The translations under genes and the position numbers were made by a program. A DNA stretch of 46,703 nt from Deltaproteobacteria bacterium (lineage in GTDB: Bacteria > Desulfobacterota > Desulfobaccia > Desulfobaccales > 0-14-0-80-60-11): positions 1 to 46,703 of the forward strand of contig QZIZ01000083.1 in the NCBI GenBank assembly GCA_003599195.1, given 5' to 3'. Positions 1 to 8,155 of this stretch are shown here, in pieces (the first letter of the stretch is position 1; every line of letters begins with the position of its first letter). Below the pieces are notes generated by a model, which had not been told where the DNA came from, searched no databases, and saw nothing but the letters and a program-made list of their open reading frames with translations.

Positions 1-691
1 ATCGGTTCCGCGCATGGACATCGACCTCCGGCTTGATGTCCGGCAGTATAGCACCATTGATAACCAATCGCGATTGCTAGTTTTTCAACACCCTGCTAAG
101 TATGAAATAGGTTTGAAGTACGCCACCTTTGCAGCTAATGCAGATTTAATTCGGAAAAATGCGGCACATGAATTCCTTACAATTGTCAGAGGACTTACTC
201 ATTTACCTCCTGATACACTCACTCTAGAATTAAGTGAAAAAATTAATAACTTATTTGAAGCACACGTCGGTTTTAATAATTTTTATAATGAACCTGCGCA
301 TGCAAAATTCCTCGCAGCATATATTCCCGGAACTGGTGTTATCCCAGATGCCGTTAGAGCTATCTATGTAAAGACACTGATTATGTGCCGTATCGGTAAT
401 GGTCACGGCGTTTGTTGGGCAGCAAGGGCTTATTATGATGAATTAATAGAGAGATTTCAGGAGTCAGAGATTCTGGCTGTTACTAACTTAGTGTTGGATT
501 CCGATGTTTCTTCGCGTCTGCAATTTTCAGAATGCGCAACAAACTACAACACTATTTGCCAACAACTGAGACAAAGAGCTGTGAATCAGAGAACCATAAC
601 CGCTTTGGATAGAATTATTAATACAACCCCACAGCAATTGCCAAATCTAATTAGAACAACGGAAATGCGAAGAATCTTGGGAGTTCAATAA
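1..691 (+). CDS. Unrecognised AT-rich protein, possibly 5'-truncated by the window edge
   Basis: The reading frame is open from the first bases of the window to a TAA at 689-691. The first ATG is at 14, which would give 225 residues, but no stop lies upstream and no clear ribosome site precedes it, so this may be the C-terminal part of a longer protein. The product is soluble, largely helical in composition, with no signal peptide or membrane segment. I do not recognise the family. The gene is clearly more AT-rich than the housekeeping genes to the right, which suggests acquisition by transfer. It converges on the small gene pair at 718-1195. No function is proposed. Confidence 0.55.
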   Translation, partial: SVPRMDIDLRLDVRQYSTIDNQSRLLVFQHPAKYEIGLKYATFAANADLIRKNAAHEFLTIVRGLTHLPPDTLTLELSEKINNLFEAHVGFNNFYNEPAHAKFLAAYIPGTGVIPDAVRAIYVKTLIMCRIGNGHGVCWAARAYYDELIERFQESEILAVTNLVLDSDVSSRLQFSECATNYNTICQQLRQRAVNQRTITALDRIINTTPQQLPNLIRTTEMRRILGVQ

Positions 692-717
692 CTAAAATTA
701 ATATTCTAAAACATTTT

Positions 718-957
718 CTATTTTCTCAATTCCTGGGCTGCGAGGTCCGTCATAATCGCTCGTCTGGTCTCATCCGAAAGCTCAACTCCCGCGAAATATT
801 CTTCAGGATAAAGATAATCCTCTCCTGACTCGTCGATCACCCTAATAAAATTTTTCTTTTCCGCCTCCGGATCGTGCAGCTTGACGTAAAGTTTGCGCTT
901 TTCTAAGGAGGCAGGATAATCATCATTACGAATGCAGATAACGAATGATTGTTCCAT
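718..957 (-). CDS. Small conserved-type protein, second gene of a two-gene operon
   Basis: This encodes 79 acidic residues. The N-terminal part (roughly 1-25) reads like a small beta fold with a NDDYPASLE segment, and the middle has DESGEDYLYP. I recall this pattern as a small uncharacterised protein seen next to a partner like the one at 962-1195 in many bacteria, but I cannot name the family. The start lies 4 nt after the stop of the upstream gene, so the two are almost certainly translated from one message. Its size, pairing and position at the edge of an AT-rich segment resemble toxin-antitoxin modules. That is only an inference: no toxin motif is visible. Confidence 0.7.
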   Translation of the reverse strand: MEQSFVICIRNDDYPASLEKRKLYVKLHDPEAEKKNFIRVIDESGEDYLYPEEYFAGVELSDETRRAIMTDLAAQELRK

Positions 958-961
958 GCGA

Positions 962-1195
962 TTACCCTATAAATCTCTTGATTTTGAATTCCTTTCTGCC
1001 GAGCCCTGTTGCTTCATACCAATGAAGTTCAACACGCCATTGGGAACCATCAGTTAATCTAACCGTGGCAATACCTTTGCGTTTGCGCCAGCGTCCTTTG
1101 CCATAAACTTTGTTTAGCCGTGGTAGTTCTCGAATGCCATGCCCCGTCGCGAACGTTTCTATTAAATCTATCTCGCCGATAATCTCAAAGCGCAT
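962..1195 (-). CDS. Small basic conserved-type protein, first gene of a two-gene operon
   Basis: This encodes 77 residues, strongly basic in the middle (GKGRWRKRKGIATVRL) and at the end (GLGRKEFKIKRF), which fits nucleic-acid or acidic-partner binding. It has no membrane segment. It lies directly upstream of the acidic protein at 718-957 with a 4-nt gap. A basic plus acidic partner pair suggests that the two products bind each other. The family seems widespread but has no function that I know. About 125 nt of AT-rich sequence without a gene separates it from the response regulator, so it probably has its own promoter there. Confidence 0.7.
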   Translation of the reverse strand: MRFEIIGEIDLIETFATGHGIRELPRLNKVYGKGRWRKRKGIATVRLTDGSQWRVELHWYEATGLGRKEFKIKRFIG

Positions 1196-1322
1196 GGCAT
1201 GACCGCAGCTTTGACGTCCCGTTCGTCTTGGGATCGGTTATTTAAGAATATTATATTTTTATTCCCAAAAAGCTAAGAGAGAAAAAATAAGGAAATACTT
1301 AATTTTCTTTCTCCCATCCTCC

Positions 1323-2675
1323 TCACCCCAAATCCAGCCGCTTCAACTTCCGCCACAACGACACTCTATCGATCCCCAAAACCTCCGCGGCTTTGGTCTT
1401 GTTGCCGTGCATCTGTTTTAAGACCCAGGCGATGTATTCCTGTTCGTTTTCCTCCAGGGTGAGGAATTCTTTGCGCTGGCGGCGCTGCACCTGGAAGCCG
1501 GGCTGCTGGAAGTCCCCGGGCAGGTGGGCGAGCTCGATGGCCGGGCCGGAGGCCAGGGTCACGGCCCGCTCCATGATGTTTTCCAGTTCCCGGATGTTGC
1601 CGGGAAACTCGTATTCCATCAGGACCTCCATGACCTCGTCGGCGATCCGCTCGATCTGTTTGCCTTGGGCAGCGGCATACTTCTGGAGGAAATGCCGGCA
1701 GAGCAACGGAATGTCGTCCCGGCGCTCGGCCAGGGCGGGGACGTGCAGGGTCACCACATTGATGCGGTAGAACAGGTCCTGGCGGAAGGCCCCCCGTTCC
1801 ACCTCGGCTTTCAGGTCCTTGTTGGTGGCCGCCAGGATGCGGATATCCACCGGGATTTCCGTGGTGCCGCCCACCCGGATCAGGGTCTTTTCCTGAAGGA
1901 CCCTGAGGAGCTTCACCTGCATGGTCAGCGGCATATCCCCGATTTCATCCAAAAAGACGCTCCCCCCCGGGGCCGATTCCAGGAGTCCTTTCTTCACCCC
2001 CCGGGCGCCGGTGAAGGCCTCCCGTTCGTGGCCGAAGAGTTCGTTGGCCAGCAGTTCTTCGCTGAAAGCGCCGCAATTGACGGCCAGAAACCGCTTGTCG
2101 GCCCGGGGGCCGAGTTGGTGGATGGCCTTGGCCACCAGTTCCTTGCCGGTGCCGGTCTCCCCCAGGATGAGCACGGTGGCGTCCGTGGGGGCGATCTGTT
2201 GGATGGTGGCCTTCAGGGCCTCGATCCGGGGGCTTTTGCCAATGATCTGGGGGATGCCTTTCTGGCTCTGCACCTGGCGTTTCAGGTCCACCACTTCCTG
2301 GCGCAGCCATCTCTTTTCCAGGGCCTTGCGCACCAGGATGCGCACTTCTTCGATCTTGTAGGGCTTGGGCAGGTAATGGTACGCGCCCTTTTGCATAGCC
2401 TCCACCGCTGAGGTGACGGTGGCGTAGCCGGTGATCATGATCACTTCGGTATCCGGGAATAGTTCCTTGGTGCGTTCCAGGACCTGGAGGCCGTCCACCT
2501 GCTGCATGCGCAAATCGGTCATCACCAGGTCGAACTCGCCTTTTTCCAGTTCCTCGAAAGCCAGTTGCCCGGCCTCCACCGCCACGGTCTCGTAACCCTC
2601 CTTACGCAGCACGTGGTCCAGGTTTTCCCGGGCGATAAGCTCATCTTCCACGATCAAAATCCGGGCGCGCTTCAT
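1323..2675 (-). CDS. Sigma54-dependent response regulator (NtrC family)
   Basis: The 450-residue protein has the full three-domain NtrC layout. A receiver domain (about 1-120) has the phospho-acceptor Asp54 in VMTDLRM and the conserved Lys104. An AAA+ domain (about 145-380) has Walker A GETGTGKE at 172-179 and Walker B FLDEIG at 241-246. A Fis-type helix-turn-helix follows at about 410-450. The sigma54-contacting loop reads EAFTGA (219-224) rather than the usual GAFTGA. The start overlaps the stop of the histidine kinase upstream by 4 nt, so the two form one operon and are a cognate pair. When phosphorylated it should remodel sigma54-RNA polymerase at target promoters. The targets are unknown; the divergent exporter operon at 4580 is a candidate by position. 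Confidence 0.95.
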   Translation of the reverse strand: MKRARILIVEDELIARENLDHVLRKEGYETVAVEAGQLAFEELEKGEFDLVMTDLRMQQVDGLQVLERTKELFPDTEVIMITGYATVTSAVEAMQKGAYHYLPKPYKIEEVRILVRKALEKRWLRQEVVDLKRQVQSQKGIPQIIGKSPRIEALKATIQQIAPTDATVLILGETGTGKELVAKAIHQLGPRADKRFLAVNCGAFSEELLANELFGHEREAFTGARGVKKGLLESAPGGSVFLDEIGDMPLTMQVKLLRVLQEKTLIRVGGTTEIPVDIRILAATNKDLKAEVERGAFRQDLFYRINVVTLHVPALAERRDDIPLLCRHFLQKYAAAQGKQIERIADEVMEVLMEYEFPGNIRELENIMERAVTLASGPAIELAHLPGDFQQPGFQVQRRQRKEFLTLEENEQEYIAWVLKQMHGNKTKAAEVLGIDRVSLWRKLKRLDLG

Positions 2676-4180
2676 GAGGACGGCCTCTTGTTTTGATCCG
2701 GGGATTCATAAGGCAGGCGGATGACGAATCTGGTCCCTTCCCCTTCCCGGCTCTCTACGTCAATGGAACCCTGATGCTTTTCAATAATACCGTAGACAAT
2801 GGACAGCCCCAGGCCGGTGCCGGCGCCCACCTCCTTGGTGGTAAAAAAGGGGTCGAACACCCGGTCCATCTCTTCCCTGGGAATGCCGACGCCGGTGTCT
2901 TCCACGGTGATTACCGCCTGGCGGCTCCCGTCGTTCACCCGGGCGGTGATCCTGATCTCCCCCGGCGGCTCTTTAATGGCCTGAATGGCGTTCATCAGGA
3001 GGTTCAAAAAAACTTCTTGCAACCGTTGGCTATCTATCTTCACGACCAGATTCCGGGGCACCTCTTGCACAATGTCGATACCCGGAGGCACCTGGCTGGA
3101 AATCAGCCTGATGGAGCGGTTCACCACGTCTTCCAGAGGAATGGGTTTCAGTTCAAAATCCCGCACCCGGGAGAATTCCAGAAGCCCCTTGACGATATCC
3201 CGGGCCCGGTTGACCTCCTGCTCCACGTTGTTCAGCATTTTACTCAAGAATTCCGTATCGCCCTGATTCAATTCTTCCTGCACTATCTGGCAGGAAGTGG
3301 AGATGTTGTTCAGGGGATTGTTCAACTGGTGGGCGATGCCGGCAGTGAGCACTCCGAGAGAGGACATCTTCTTGGCCTGCACCAATTGGTCCTGGCGCTT
3401 TTCCAGCTCCGCCACCATGCGGTTGAAGGCTTCCACCACCCGCTGGGTTTCATCCCGGGTATCCAAAACCGGCAGGGGCCGGAAATTCCCCTGGGCAATG
3501 CGCAGGGTAGTGCCTTCGATCACCCTTAAAGGGCTGATGATTTTACGGCTGACAATGAAGACGAAAAAGGTCATGAAGCCCAGGAAGGCCAACATGGAGG
3601 AAAGCAACTGGGTTTTTAGGGTCTGGATGATCTCCAGAATGCGTTGGCGCTCGAATTTAACCAGGTGCAGGGAGAGATCCACCAGGGTTTTGCCCCGCTC
3701 CCGCAACTGTTCTTCCACCGGGGCCCGGGTTTCCGCGTTTTTGGGCAACTCGTCCATCAGCCGGCTGTAAGCCAATAATTCTTCCCGGAACAAGGGAAAC
3801 CGGGGGGCTATCTTCAGTTGCTTCACTTCCGGGGCGATTTTATCAAGGGTTTCCAGGCCCAATTGAATGTAGCGCCGGTTTTCCCGGAGATCCTCGGCGG
3901 AACCATATAGCAGATAATTCTTCTCATAGCGCCGGATTTCCAGGATGGTGTTGCTCAAATCGTCGGCGATCTCCACAAAGTGCTGTTTGGCCTCGATCTG
4001 CCGGAGGTAGTTATAAGACAGCCCGCCGATGAAGCCGATGGCCAGGATGCAGGCGGTCAGGCCCACCCCCACCTTTTGGCGGATATTCATATGCGGTAAG
4101 ATCTTCCCGGCGGTCATCGGCAGCGCCCTTTCGGGGAGAGCGAGTAGAGGATCAGAAACTCCCGGTCCTGTTTGCAACAC
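2672..4180 (-). CDS. Membrane-bound sensor histidine kinase (NtrB-like output)
   Basis: With the GTG start at 4180 the protein has 502 residues; ATG codons at 4117 and 4090 are alternatives, the last placing the first membrane helix right at the N-terminus. Numbering from the GTG, two membrane segments (about 38-58 and 192-211) flank a helical extracytoplasmic sensor region. A HAMP segment follows (about 211-262), then the H-box GIAHQLNNPLNN with phospho-accepting His284. The GHKL ATPase domain has DTGVGIP and GTGLGLSIV. It transfers phosphate to the regulator encoded immediately downstream (4-nt overlap). The stimulus is unknown; a sensor with no recognised ligand domain reads either the periplasm or the membrane. 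Confidence 0.92.
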   Translation of the reverse strand: MLQTGPGVSDPLLALPERALPMTAGKILPHMNIRQKVGVGLTACILAIGFIGGLSYNYLRQIEAKQHFVEIADDLSNTILEIRRYEKNYLLYGSAEDLRENRRYIQLGLETLDKIAPEVKQLKIAPRFPLFREELLAYSRLMDELPKNAETRAPVEEQLRERGKTLVDLSLHLVKFERQRILEIIQTLKTQLLSSMLAFLGFMTFFVFIVSRKIISPLRVIEGTTLRIAQGNFRPLPVLDTRDETQRVVEAFNRMVAELEKRQDQLVQAKKMSSLGVLTAGIAHQLNNPLNNISTSCQIVQEELNQGDTEFLSKMLNNVEQEVNRARDIVKGLLEFSRVRDFELKPIPLEDVVNRSIRLISSQVPPGIDIVQEVPRNLVVKIDSQRLQEVFLNLLMNAIQAIKEPPGEIRITARVNDGSRQAVITVEDTGVGIPREEMDRVFDPFFTTKEVGAGTGLGLSIVYGIIEKHQGSIDVESREGEGTRFVIRLPYESPDQNKRPSS

Positions 4181-4579
4181 CCTTACATCGGTTAATCAGC
4201 CAAAATCAATATTTTTTTCCCAAGTGGGGAAAGAAAGGCACCTCTGGAGTTCGGGAAAATAGTAACTTTTTGCAACGGTTCTTATGAGCCTGAAGCTAAG
4301 TCCAGATTTTTTTAGGAATATTTTAAGTACCTAATAATTTAACATCTTTTTCAGCATACATCTTTTTTTAGAAATTTTCTCCACAATTTTCCGGGAAAGA
4401 CATTTACCTAGTCTCCCCTTGATGCCTAAATTTAAATCATAATCCACCCTACCGATGCAATTAGCAACATATGAATTCTCCAAGATAATTTGCCTTGACA
4501 GCTTGTGAGAATTTTAACATACTCTGTTCCATAATTCAGGTAAATTTTCTTAACAAATTTTAGGGAGGGCAAACAGGGG
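4181..4579. promoter_or_regulatory. Divergent intergenic region with a candidate promoter for the TauE operon
   Basis: About 400 nt of AT-rich sequence separates the divergent kinase and TauE operons. On the plus strand a perfect TTGACA lies at 4495-4500, followed by weak -10 candidates (TAACAT at 4515 with short spacing, TACTCT at 4520 with 19-nt spacing). A strong ribosome site (GGGAGG) begins at about 4563, before the ATG at 4580. I see no convincing sigma54 -24/-12 site and no riboswitch. The length and AT bias suggest regulator binding sites, possibly for the neighbouring NtrC-type protein. Confidence 0.35.
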
Positions 4580-5521
4580 ATGGAAATTTATCTTCCCATT
4601 GCCGGCATGAGCATCAATTTTTTTGTGATCCTCGGCATCGGCGGCATGGTGGGCTTTCTCTCCGGATTGTTCGGAGTCGGAGGGGGATTTCTGCTCACCC
4701 CCCTGATGATGATGATCGGTATTCCCCCCGCAGTGGCCGCGGCCTCGGATTCCAACCAGATCGTGGCCGCCGCCAGTTCCGGGGCCTTTGCCCACTGGCG
4801 GCTGGGCAACGTGGATTTTAAGATGGGCCTGATCATCCTGGCCGGAGGCATCACCGGCGGCACCATCGGCGTGCAATTCGTCAAGATCCTCCGGGCCGCG
4901 GGCAACTTCGAGTTTGTCATGAAAGTGGTCTACGTGCTCATGCTGGGTCTGGTGGGCGGGGCCATGTTCATGGAGAGCCTGCGCACCATCCTGCGCAGCA
5001 GGACCCCGGGAGCCGCGGCGGCCGCGGCGGAGGTCTCCGAGCCCAAGCTCGCCAGACTTTTCGCCAAGATGCCGTTAAAAATGAATTTTCATCGCTCCGG
5101 GCTCCAGACTTCAGCCATCTTTCCCTTTGCCATCGGCACCATCGTGGGCATTATGGCCGCCCTTCTAGGTGTGGGCGGCGGCTTCATCATGGTTCCGGCC
5201 ATGATTTATATCATCGGCATGCCCACCATCGCCGCCATCGGCACGGACCTCTTCCAGATCGTGCTCACCTCCGCCAACGTCACCCTGCAGCAGGCCATGG
5301 TCAACAAAACCGTGGACCTGCTCCTGGCCCTGATCCTCCTGTTCGGCTCCACCATCGGCGCCCAGTTCGGCGCCATCGCCGGCAAGCGCTTAAAAGGGGA
5401 ACAGATCCGCATCCTCCTGGCCATCATCGTCTTGGCCTTGACCGTGAAATTATTCCTGGACCTGGTCCTCACCCCCAGCGACCTGGTGAGCCTGGCCCCG
5501 GCCAAAGGCGGAGGACACTAA
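4580..5521 (+). CDS. TauE/SafE family anion exporter (sulfite/organosulfonate type)
   Basis: The 313-residue integral membrane protein consists of the two inverted TauE/SafE repeats, each with the glycine-rich signature: LFGVGGGFLLTP around 30-41 and LLGVGGGFIMVP around 195-206. A polar, alanine-rich cytoplasmic loop (about 135-170) joins the halves. Members export sulfite, sulfoacetate or similar small anions, or move them by proton coupling; the substrate here is not known. The next gene starts 1 nt after its stop, and a universal stress protein follows, so this is a three-gene operon. In an apparent sulfate reducer, sulfite or sulfate handling is plausible but unproven. A good ribosome site (GGGAGG) supports the ATG at 4580. 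Confidence 0.9.
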   Translation: MEIYLPIAGMSINFFVILGIGGMVGFLSGLFGVGGGFLLTPLMMMIGIPPAVAAASDSNQIVAAASSGAFAHWRLGNVDFKMGLIILAGGITGGTIGVQFVKILRAAGNFEFVMKVVYVLMLGLVGGAMFMESLRTILRSRTPGAAAAAAEVSEPKLARLFAKMPLKMNFHRSGLQTSAIFPFAIGTIVGIMAALLGVGGGFIMVPAMIYIIGMPTIAAIGTDLFQIVLTSANVTLQQAMVNKTVDLLLALILLFGSTIGAQFGAIAGKRLKGEQIRILLAIIVLALTVKLFLDLVLTPSDLVSLAPAKGGGH

Positions 5522-5522
5522 G

Positions 5523-6320
5523 ATGAAGCGTTTCCTGCCGCTCTTATTGGTTCTGGGTTTGGGGTGTCTCTGGGTCGCGCCGGCCGCGGCCATTACTCCG
5601 GAAGCCAAACAAAAGGTGGTGACCGCGGCTTCCAAGAACCTCATTGAGATCGGGATTTCTTACAGCGGTGATCAGGTCCACTTCTTCGGGGTTAATCCCG
5701 TGCCGGGGTCCGATTTGATCATCAGGCTCACCGCCGAAAAAGATGAGGAAATCAAGTTCTCCGTCAAGGGGAAAGTCGGGCCCTTCTGGATGACGGTGAA
5801 GCAGTACGAAGTCACCGGCGCGCCGTTTACCTATAAGATTCACTCCAGCAAGCCCATTAAGGATATCATCTCCGAAGCAACGGCCCAGGAACTGGAACTG
5901 GGCTACCCGGCCATCCGCCACAAGATGAAGATGCATCTCAGCAGCGGCAGCGCCGCGCCGGATGACGCAGATAAGGTCTTTAAAGGCATGCTCAAGATCA
6001 AGACAGAGGCCAACCTTTATAACATCGTGGAAGACCCGGCCCGCCTCCAGGTGGCGGAAGGCAAGCTCTTCAAACACTATTTCCGATTTCCTCCCGCGGC
6101 CACCGAGGGCCGCTACCAGGTGGAATCCTTCTGCTTCTCCAAGGGAGAACTGGTGGGCTACGGCAAGGACATCATCGAAATCAAGAAAGTCGGCCTGGAG
6201 AACTGGCTGACTCAAACCTCTCAGAACCAGCCGGTATTCTTCGGCATCCTGGCGGTGGTCATCGCCGTGGCCGCGGGTTTGCTGGTGGGAGTCATCTTCG
6301 GTAAAGGAGGGCACCATTAA
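5523..6320 (+). CDS. Alph_Pro_TM-like membrane-anchored periplasmic protein, TauE partner
   Basis: The 265-residue protein has a cleavable signal peptide (about 1-23, ending VAPAAA), a periplasmic beta-rich domain of about 200 residues, and one C-terminal membrane helix (about 237-258) with a short GKGGHH tail. The layout and sequence resemble the Alph_Pro_TM family (TIGR02186), known to me mainly from alphaproteobacteria beside TauE-type exporters. The start is 1 nt after the TauE stop, so coupled translation is likely. Its role is probably as an accessory or substrate-handling subunit of the exporter on the periplasmic face. No cofactor-binding cysteines are visible. Confidence 0.75.
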   Translation: MKRFLPLLLVLGLGCLWVAPAAAITPEAKQKVVTAASKNLIEIGISYSGDQVHFFGVNPVPGSDLIIRLTAEKDEEIKFSVKGKVGPFWMTVKQYEVTGAPFTYKIHSSKPIKDIISEATAQELELGYPAIRHKMKMHLSSGSAAPDDADKVFKGMLKIKTEANLYNIVEDPARLQVAEGKLFKHYFRFPPAATEGRYQVESFCFSKGELVGYGKDIIEIKKVGLENWLTQTSQNQPVFFGILAVVIAVAAGLLVGVIFGKGGHH

Positions 6321-6790
6321 TGGCCGAAGCAAACGGTAAACCCATCGCGGTGGCCATCGACGGCTCGGCTCCGGGCTGGGAAGCCATGGAGACCGCTCTG
6401 TATCTGGCCGGCTTGATCCAGCGGCCGGTGGATGTCCTCACCGTCATTCAACTGCGCAAAGCCGGCTACTTTGCCTTTATCGACCGGCACCTCCAGGAGG
6501 AGTCCGAAGCTTATGCCAAACAGCTTTTGGCCGAAGCCGAGGGCCGGGGCCGGAAAGCCGGGGTGGAAGTGCGCACCCACCTCTTGGAAAGCGAAAAGGA
6601 TATCTCCGAGGCCATTATTACCTATTTGGAAGAGTCCGAGCCCGTCAAATTTCTGGTTCTGGCCAGCCACGGCCACGGCTTCATCGGCCGGCACATCCTG
6701 GGCTCCGTCACCGAGCGGGTGATCCGGGAGGTGACCGTCCGCGGTCTGCCCGTGCCGGTGCTGGTGGTGCCGGCGACGGCCGGGGAATAG
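6320..6790 (+). CDS. Universal stress protein (UspA family)
   Basis: The 156-residue protein covers one Usp domain. The N-terminal strand and first loop read AVAIDGSAPGWEA, and the ATP-binding signature lies near the C-terminus (ASHGHGFIGRHILGSVTERV, then PVLVVP). The pattern fits the nucleotide-binding subclass. Its ATG overlaps the last base of the preceding stop codon, so it is the last gene of the TauE operon and probably regulates, or responds with, the exporter. A strong hairpin terminator follows at 6841. Confidence 0.9.
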   Translation: MAEANGKPIAVAIDGSAPGWEAMETALYLAGLIQRPVDVLTVIQLRKAGYFAFIDRHLQEESEAYAKQLLAEAEGRGRKAGVEVRTHLLESEKDISEAIITYLEESEPVKFLVLASHGHGFIGRHILGSVTERVIREVTVRGLPVPVLVVPATAGE

Positions 6791-6840
6791 CATCCCGGGA
6801 GCGGCCTCCGACCCCGGCCTCTCCCTTTTCCCTTGCACTA

Positions 6841-6868
6841 AAAGGCAACCTTGAAGGTTGCCTTTTTC
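6841..6868 (+). terminator. Rho-independent terminator of the TauE operon
   Basis: A perfect 10-bp stem (AAAGGCAACC / GGTTGCCTTT) with a short loop is followed by a T-rich run (TTTTTCC). It lies 50 nt after the stop of the universal stress protein. The 5' A-run means that it could also act on the opposite strand. Confidence 0.85.
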
Positions 6869-7359
6869 CTTTTTGGGAAGCGGTAGCACAGCCTTTCCAG
6901 GCTGTGCTGAAAAGCCTGATAATCTACTACTTCCTGACTTTGAGTGATGCTTAGCCCCTTCGAGGGGGGGCTAATCACTACCCACAAGTTCGGACGAGGA
7001 TGAAATACATCAAGCGAAACCACAGATTAATACTGGAATATCCATGAGTTATTAGGTTATAGGTGTGCCGGCATTGCCCTCTCCACTCGTGGGCCGACCA
7101 TTAACCATAAGGTTGTATCTAATGGATATGCCAGGAAATTCCCTCTCCCCCCGGAGGGGGGAGAGGGCAGGGTGAGGGGGGCGCGAGGCCTGCAAATACT
7201 CCATATCCGTAATTATCCAGTTACCTACCCATTTGTGGGTAATGATGAGTCCTGCGCGCGGGCATGGTTAGGGTGGGGGGGCGTCTTTGGCCCCTTGCGT
7301 CACCTCTCCGGCAGACCTATCTTTGCAGAAGGTGGCTTTTCCTTTACAGGGTAACGCTT
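6869..7359. repeat. Gene-free region with dispersed hairpin repeats
   Basis: I see no gene here. A perfect hairpin lies at about 6887-6910 (GCACAGCCT / AGGCTGTGC). A CCCTCTCCCC / GGGGAGAGGG hairpin followed by CAGGGTGAGGGG lies at 7141-7180. The latter has relatives at 11847-11890, 24042-24082 and 33225-33297. These are short intergenic repeats rather than genes, and transcripts entering from either side would fold strongly. Confidence 0.6.
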
Positions 7360-7908
7360 ATGCCCAATATTGTTGTGTTCCTGATCACCTGCGTCCTGCT
7401 GCTTACCAACGGCAATAATTTAAGTTATGGAGATCCGGCGATGAAACTTACCTCCCCCGCTTTCACCGACGGCGGGAAAATCCCTCTCACCCATGTCATG
7501 CCCGGCGCGGGGGGGAAGAACGTCTCCCTGCCCTTGAACTGGCCGGACGCTCCGGCGGGCGTCAAGTCTTTTGCCCTCTCCATGGTGGACCACCACCCGG
7601 TGGCCCGCAACTGGGTCCACTGGCTGGCGGCAGGCATCCCCCCGGAGATTAACTCCCTGGCCGCAGGCGCATCCGGAAAAAATATGCCAAAGGGGGCCCA
7701 GGAATTCCAAAACTCCTTCGGCGCCCCGGGCTACGGCGGCCCCCAGCCTCCCCCTGGCACCGGCGACCACCCCTACGTGATCACCATCTATGCCCTCAAT
7801 ACTCCCCGCCTGGAGCTGGGCGGACACCCCTCCCTGGCTTCGTTCCAGAAGGCCCTGGAAGGCAAAGTCCTGGCCTCGGCCACCATCACCGGCTACTTCG
7901 GCCGCTGA
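7360..7908 (+). CDS. YbhB/YbcL-type PEBP (Raf kinase inhibitor-like) protein with signal peptide
   Basis: From the ATG at 7360 the product has 182 residues: a hydrophobic signal peptide (about 1-22), then a complete bacterial phosphatidylethanolamine-binding-protein fold. Family signatures are SPAFTDGGKIP, the MVDHHPVARNWVHWL segment that lines the anion pocket (DxxxP-HW type), and a GPQPPPGTGDHPY loop. An ATG at 7441 would give a cytoplasmic form. The signal sequence favours 7360, but the ribosome site is weak. The frame runs further upstream to 7264 without support. The biological role of the family is poorly known. The gene stands alone between repeat-rich spacers. Confidence 0.88.
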   Translation: MPNIVVFLITCVLLLTNGNNLSYGDPAMKLTSPAFTDGGKIPLTHVMPGAGGKNVSLPLNWPDAPAGVKSFALSMVDHHPVARNWVHWLAAGIPPEINSLAAGASGKNMPKGAQEFQNSFGAPGYGGPQPPPGTGDHPYVITIYALNTPRLELGGHPSLASFQKALEGKVLASATITGYFGR

Positions 7909-7924
7909 GGAAAGATAAAAGATA

Positions 7925-8052
7925 CACCACCAAGGCACGAAGACACAAAGAACCACAAAGGATAATAAATAGTTATGCCTTGGCAAAGCCAAGGCATAAC
8001 TATTTTGGTTTCCTTGGTGGATCTTTGTGCCTTTGTGTCTTTGTGGTGAAAT
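7925..8052. repeat. Nested inverted repeat with a 16-bp perfect hairpin
   Basis: Outer arms of the AAGGCAC-AAGACACAAAG type (7925-7960) and CTTTGTGCCTTTGTGTCTTTGTGG type (8024-8047) are imperfect inverted copies. Inside lies a perfect 16-bp stem with a 3-nt loop (7969-7984 with 7988-8003; core AGTTATGCCTTGGC), followed by TTTT. The inner hairpin may terminate the PEBP gene. The outer arms belong to the dispersed ACGCAAAG/ACACAAAG repeat family seen elsewhere in the window. Confidence 0.75.
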
Positions 8053-8155
8053 CTTTTTTACCCCCCCTTCCCCCCTTCCGCCCCCACAGTTCCTACAAAT
8101 TCCAGTTTACAACGCCCTCCAGATAATTTATAAAAAATTGATAACAGTTGGATGA

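Noticed and set aside
1524..2411. Long plus-strand open frame (295 codons)
   Set aside because: It is antisense to the NtrC-type regulator, whose domains and motifs are complete on the other strand; the frame is a by-product of GC-rich codon use.
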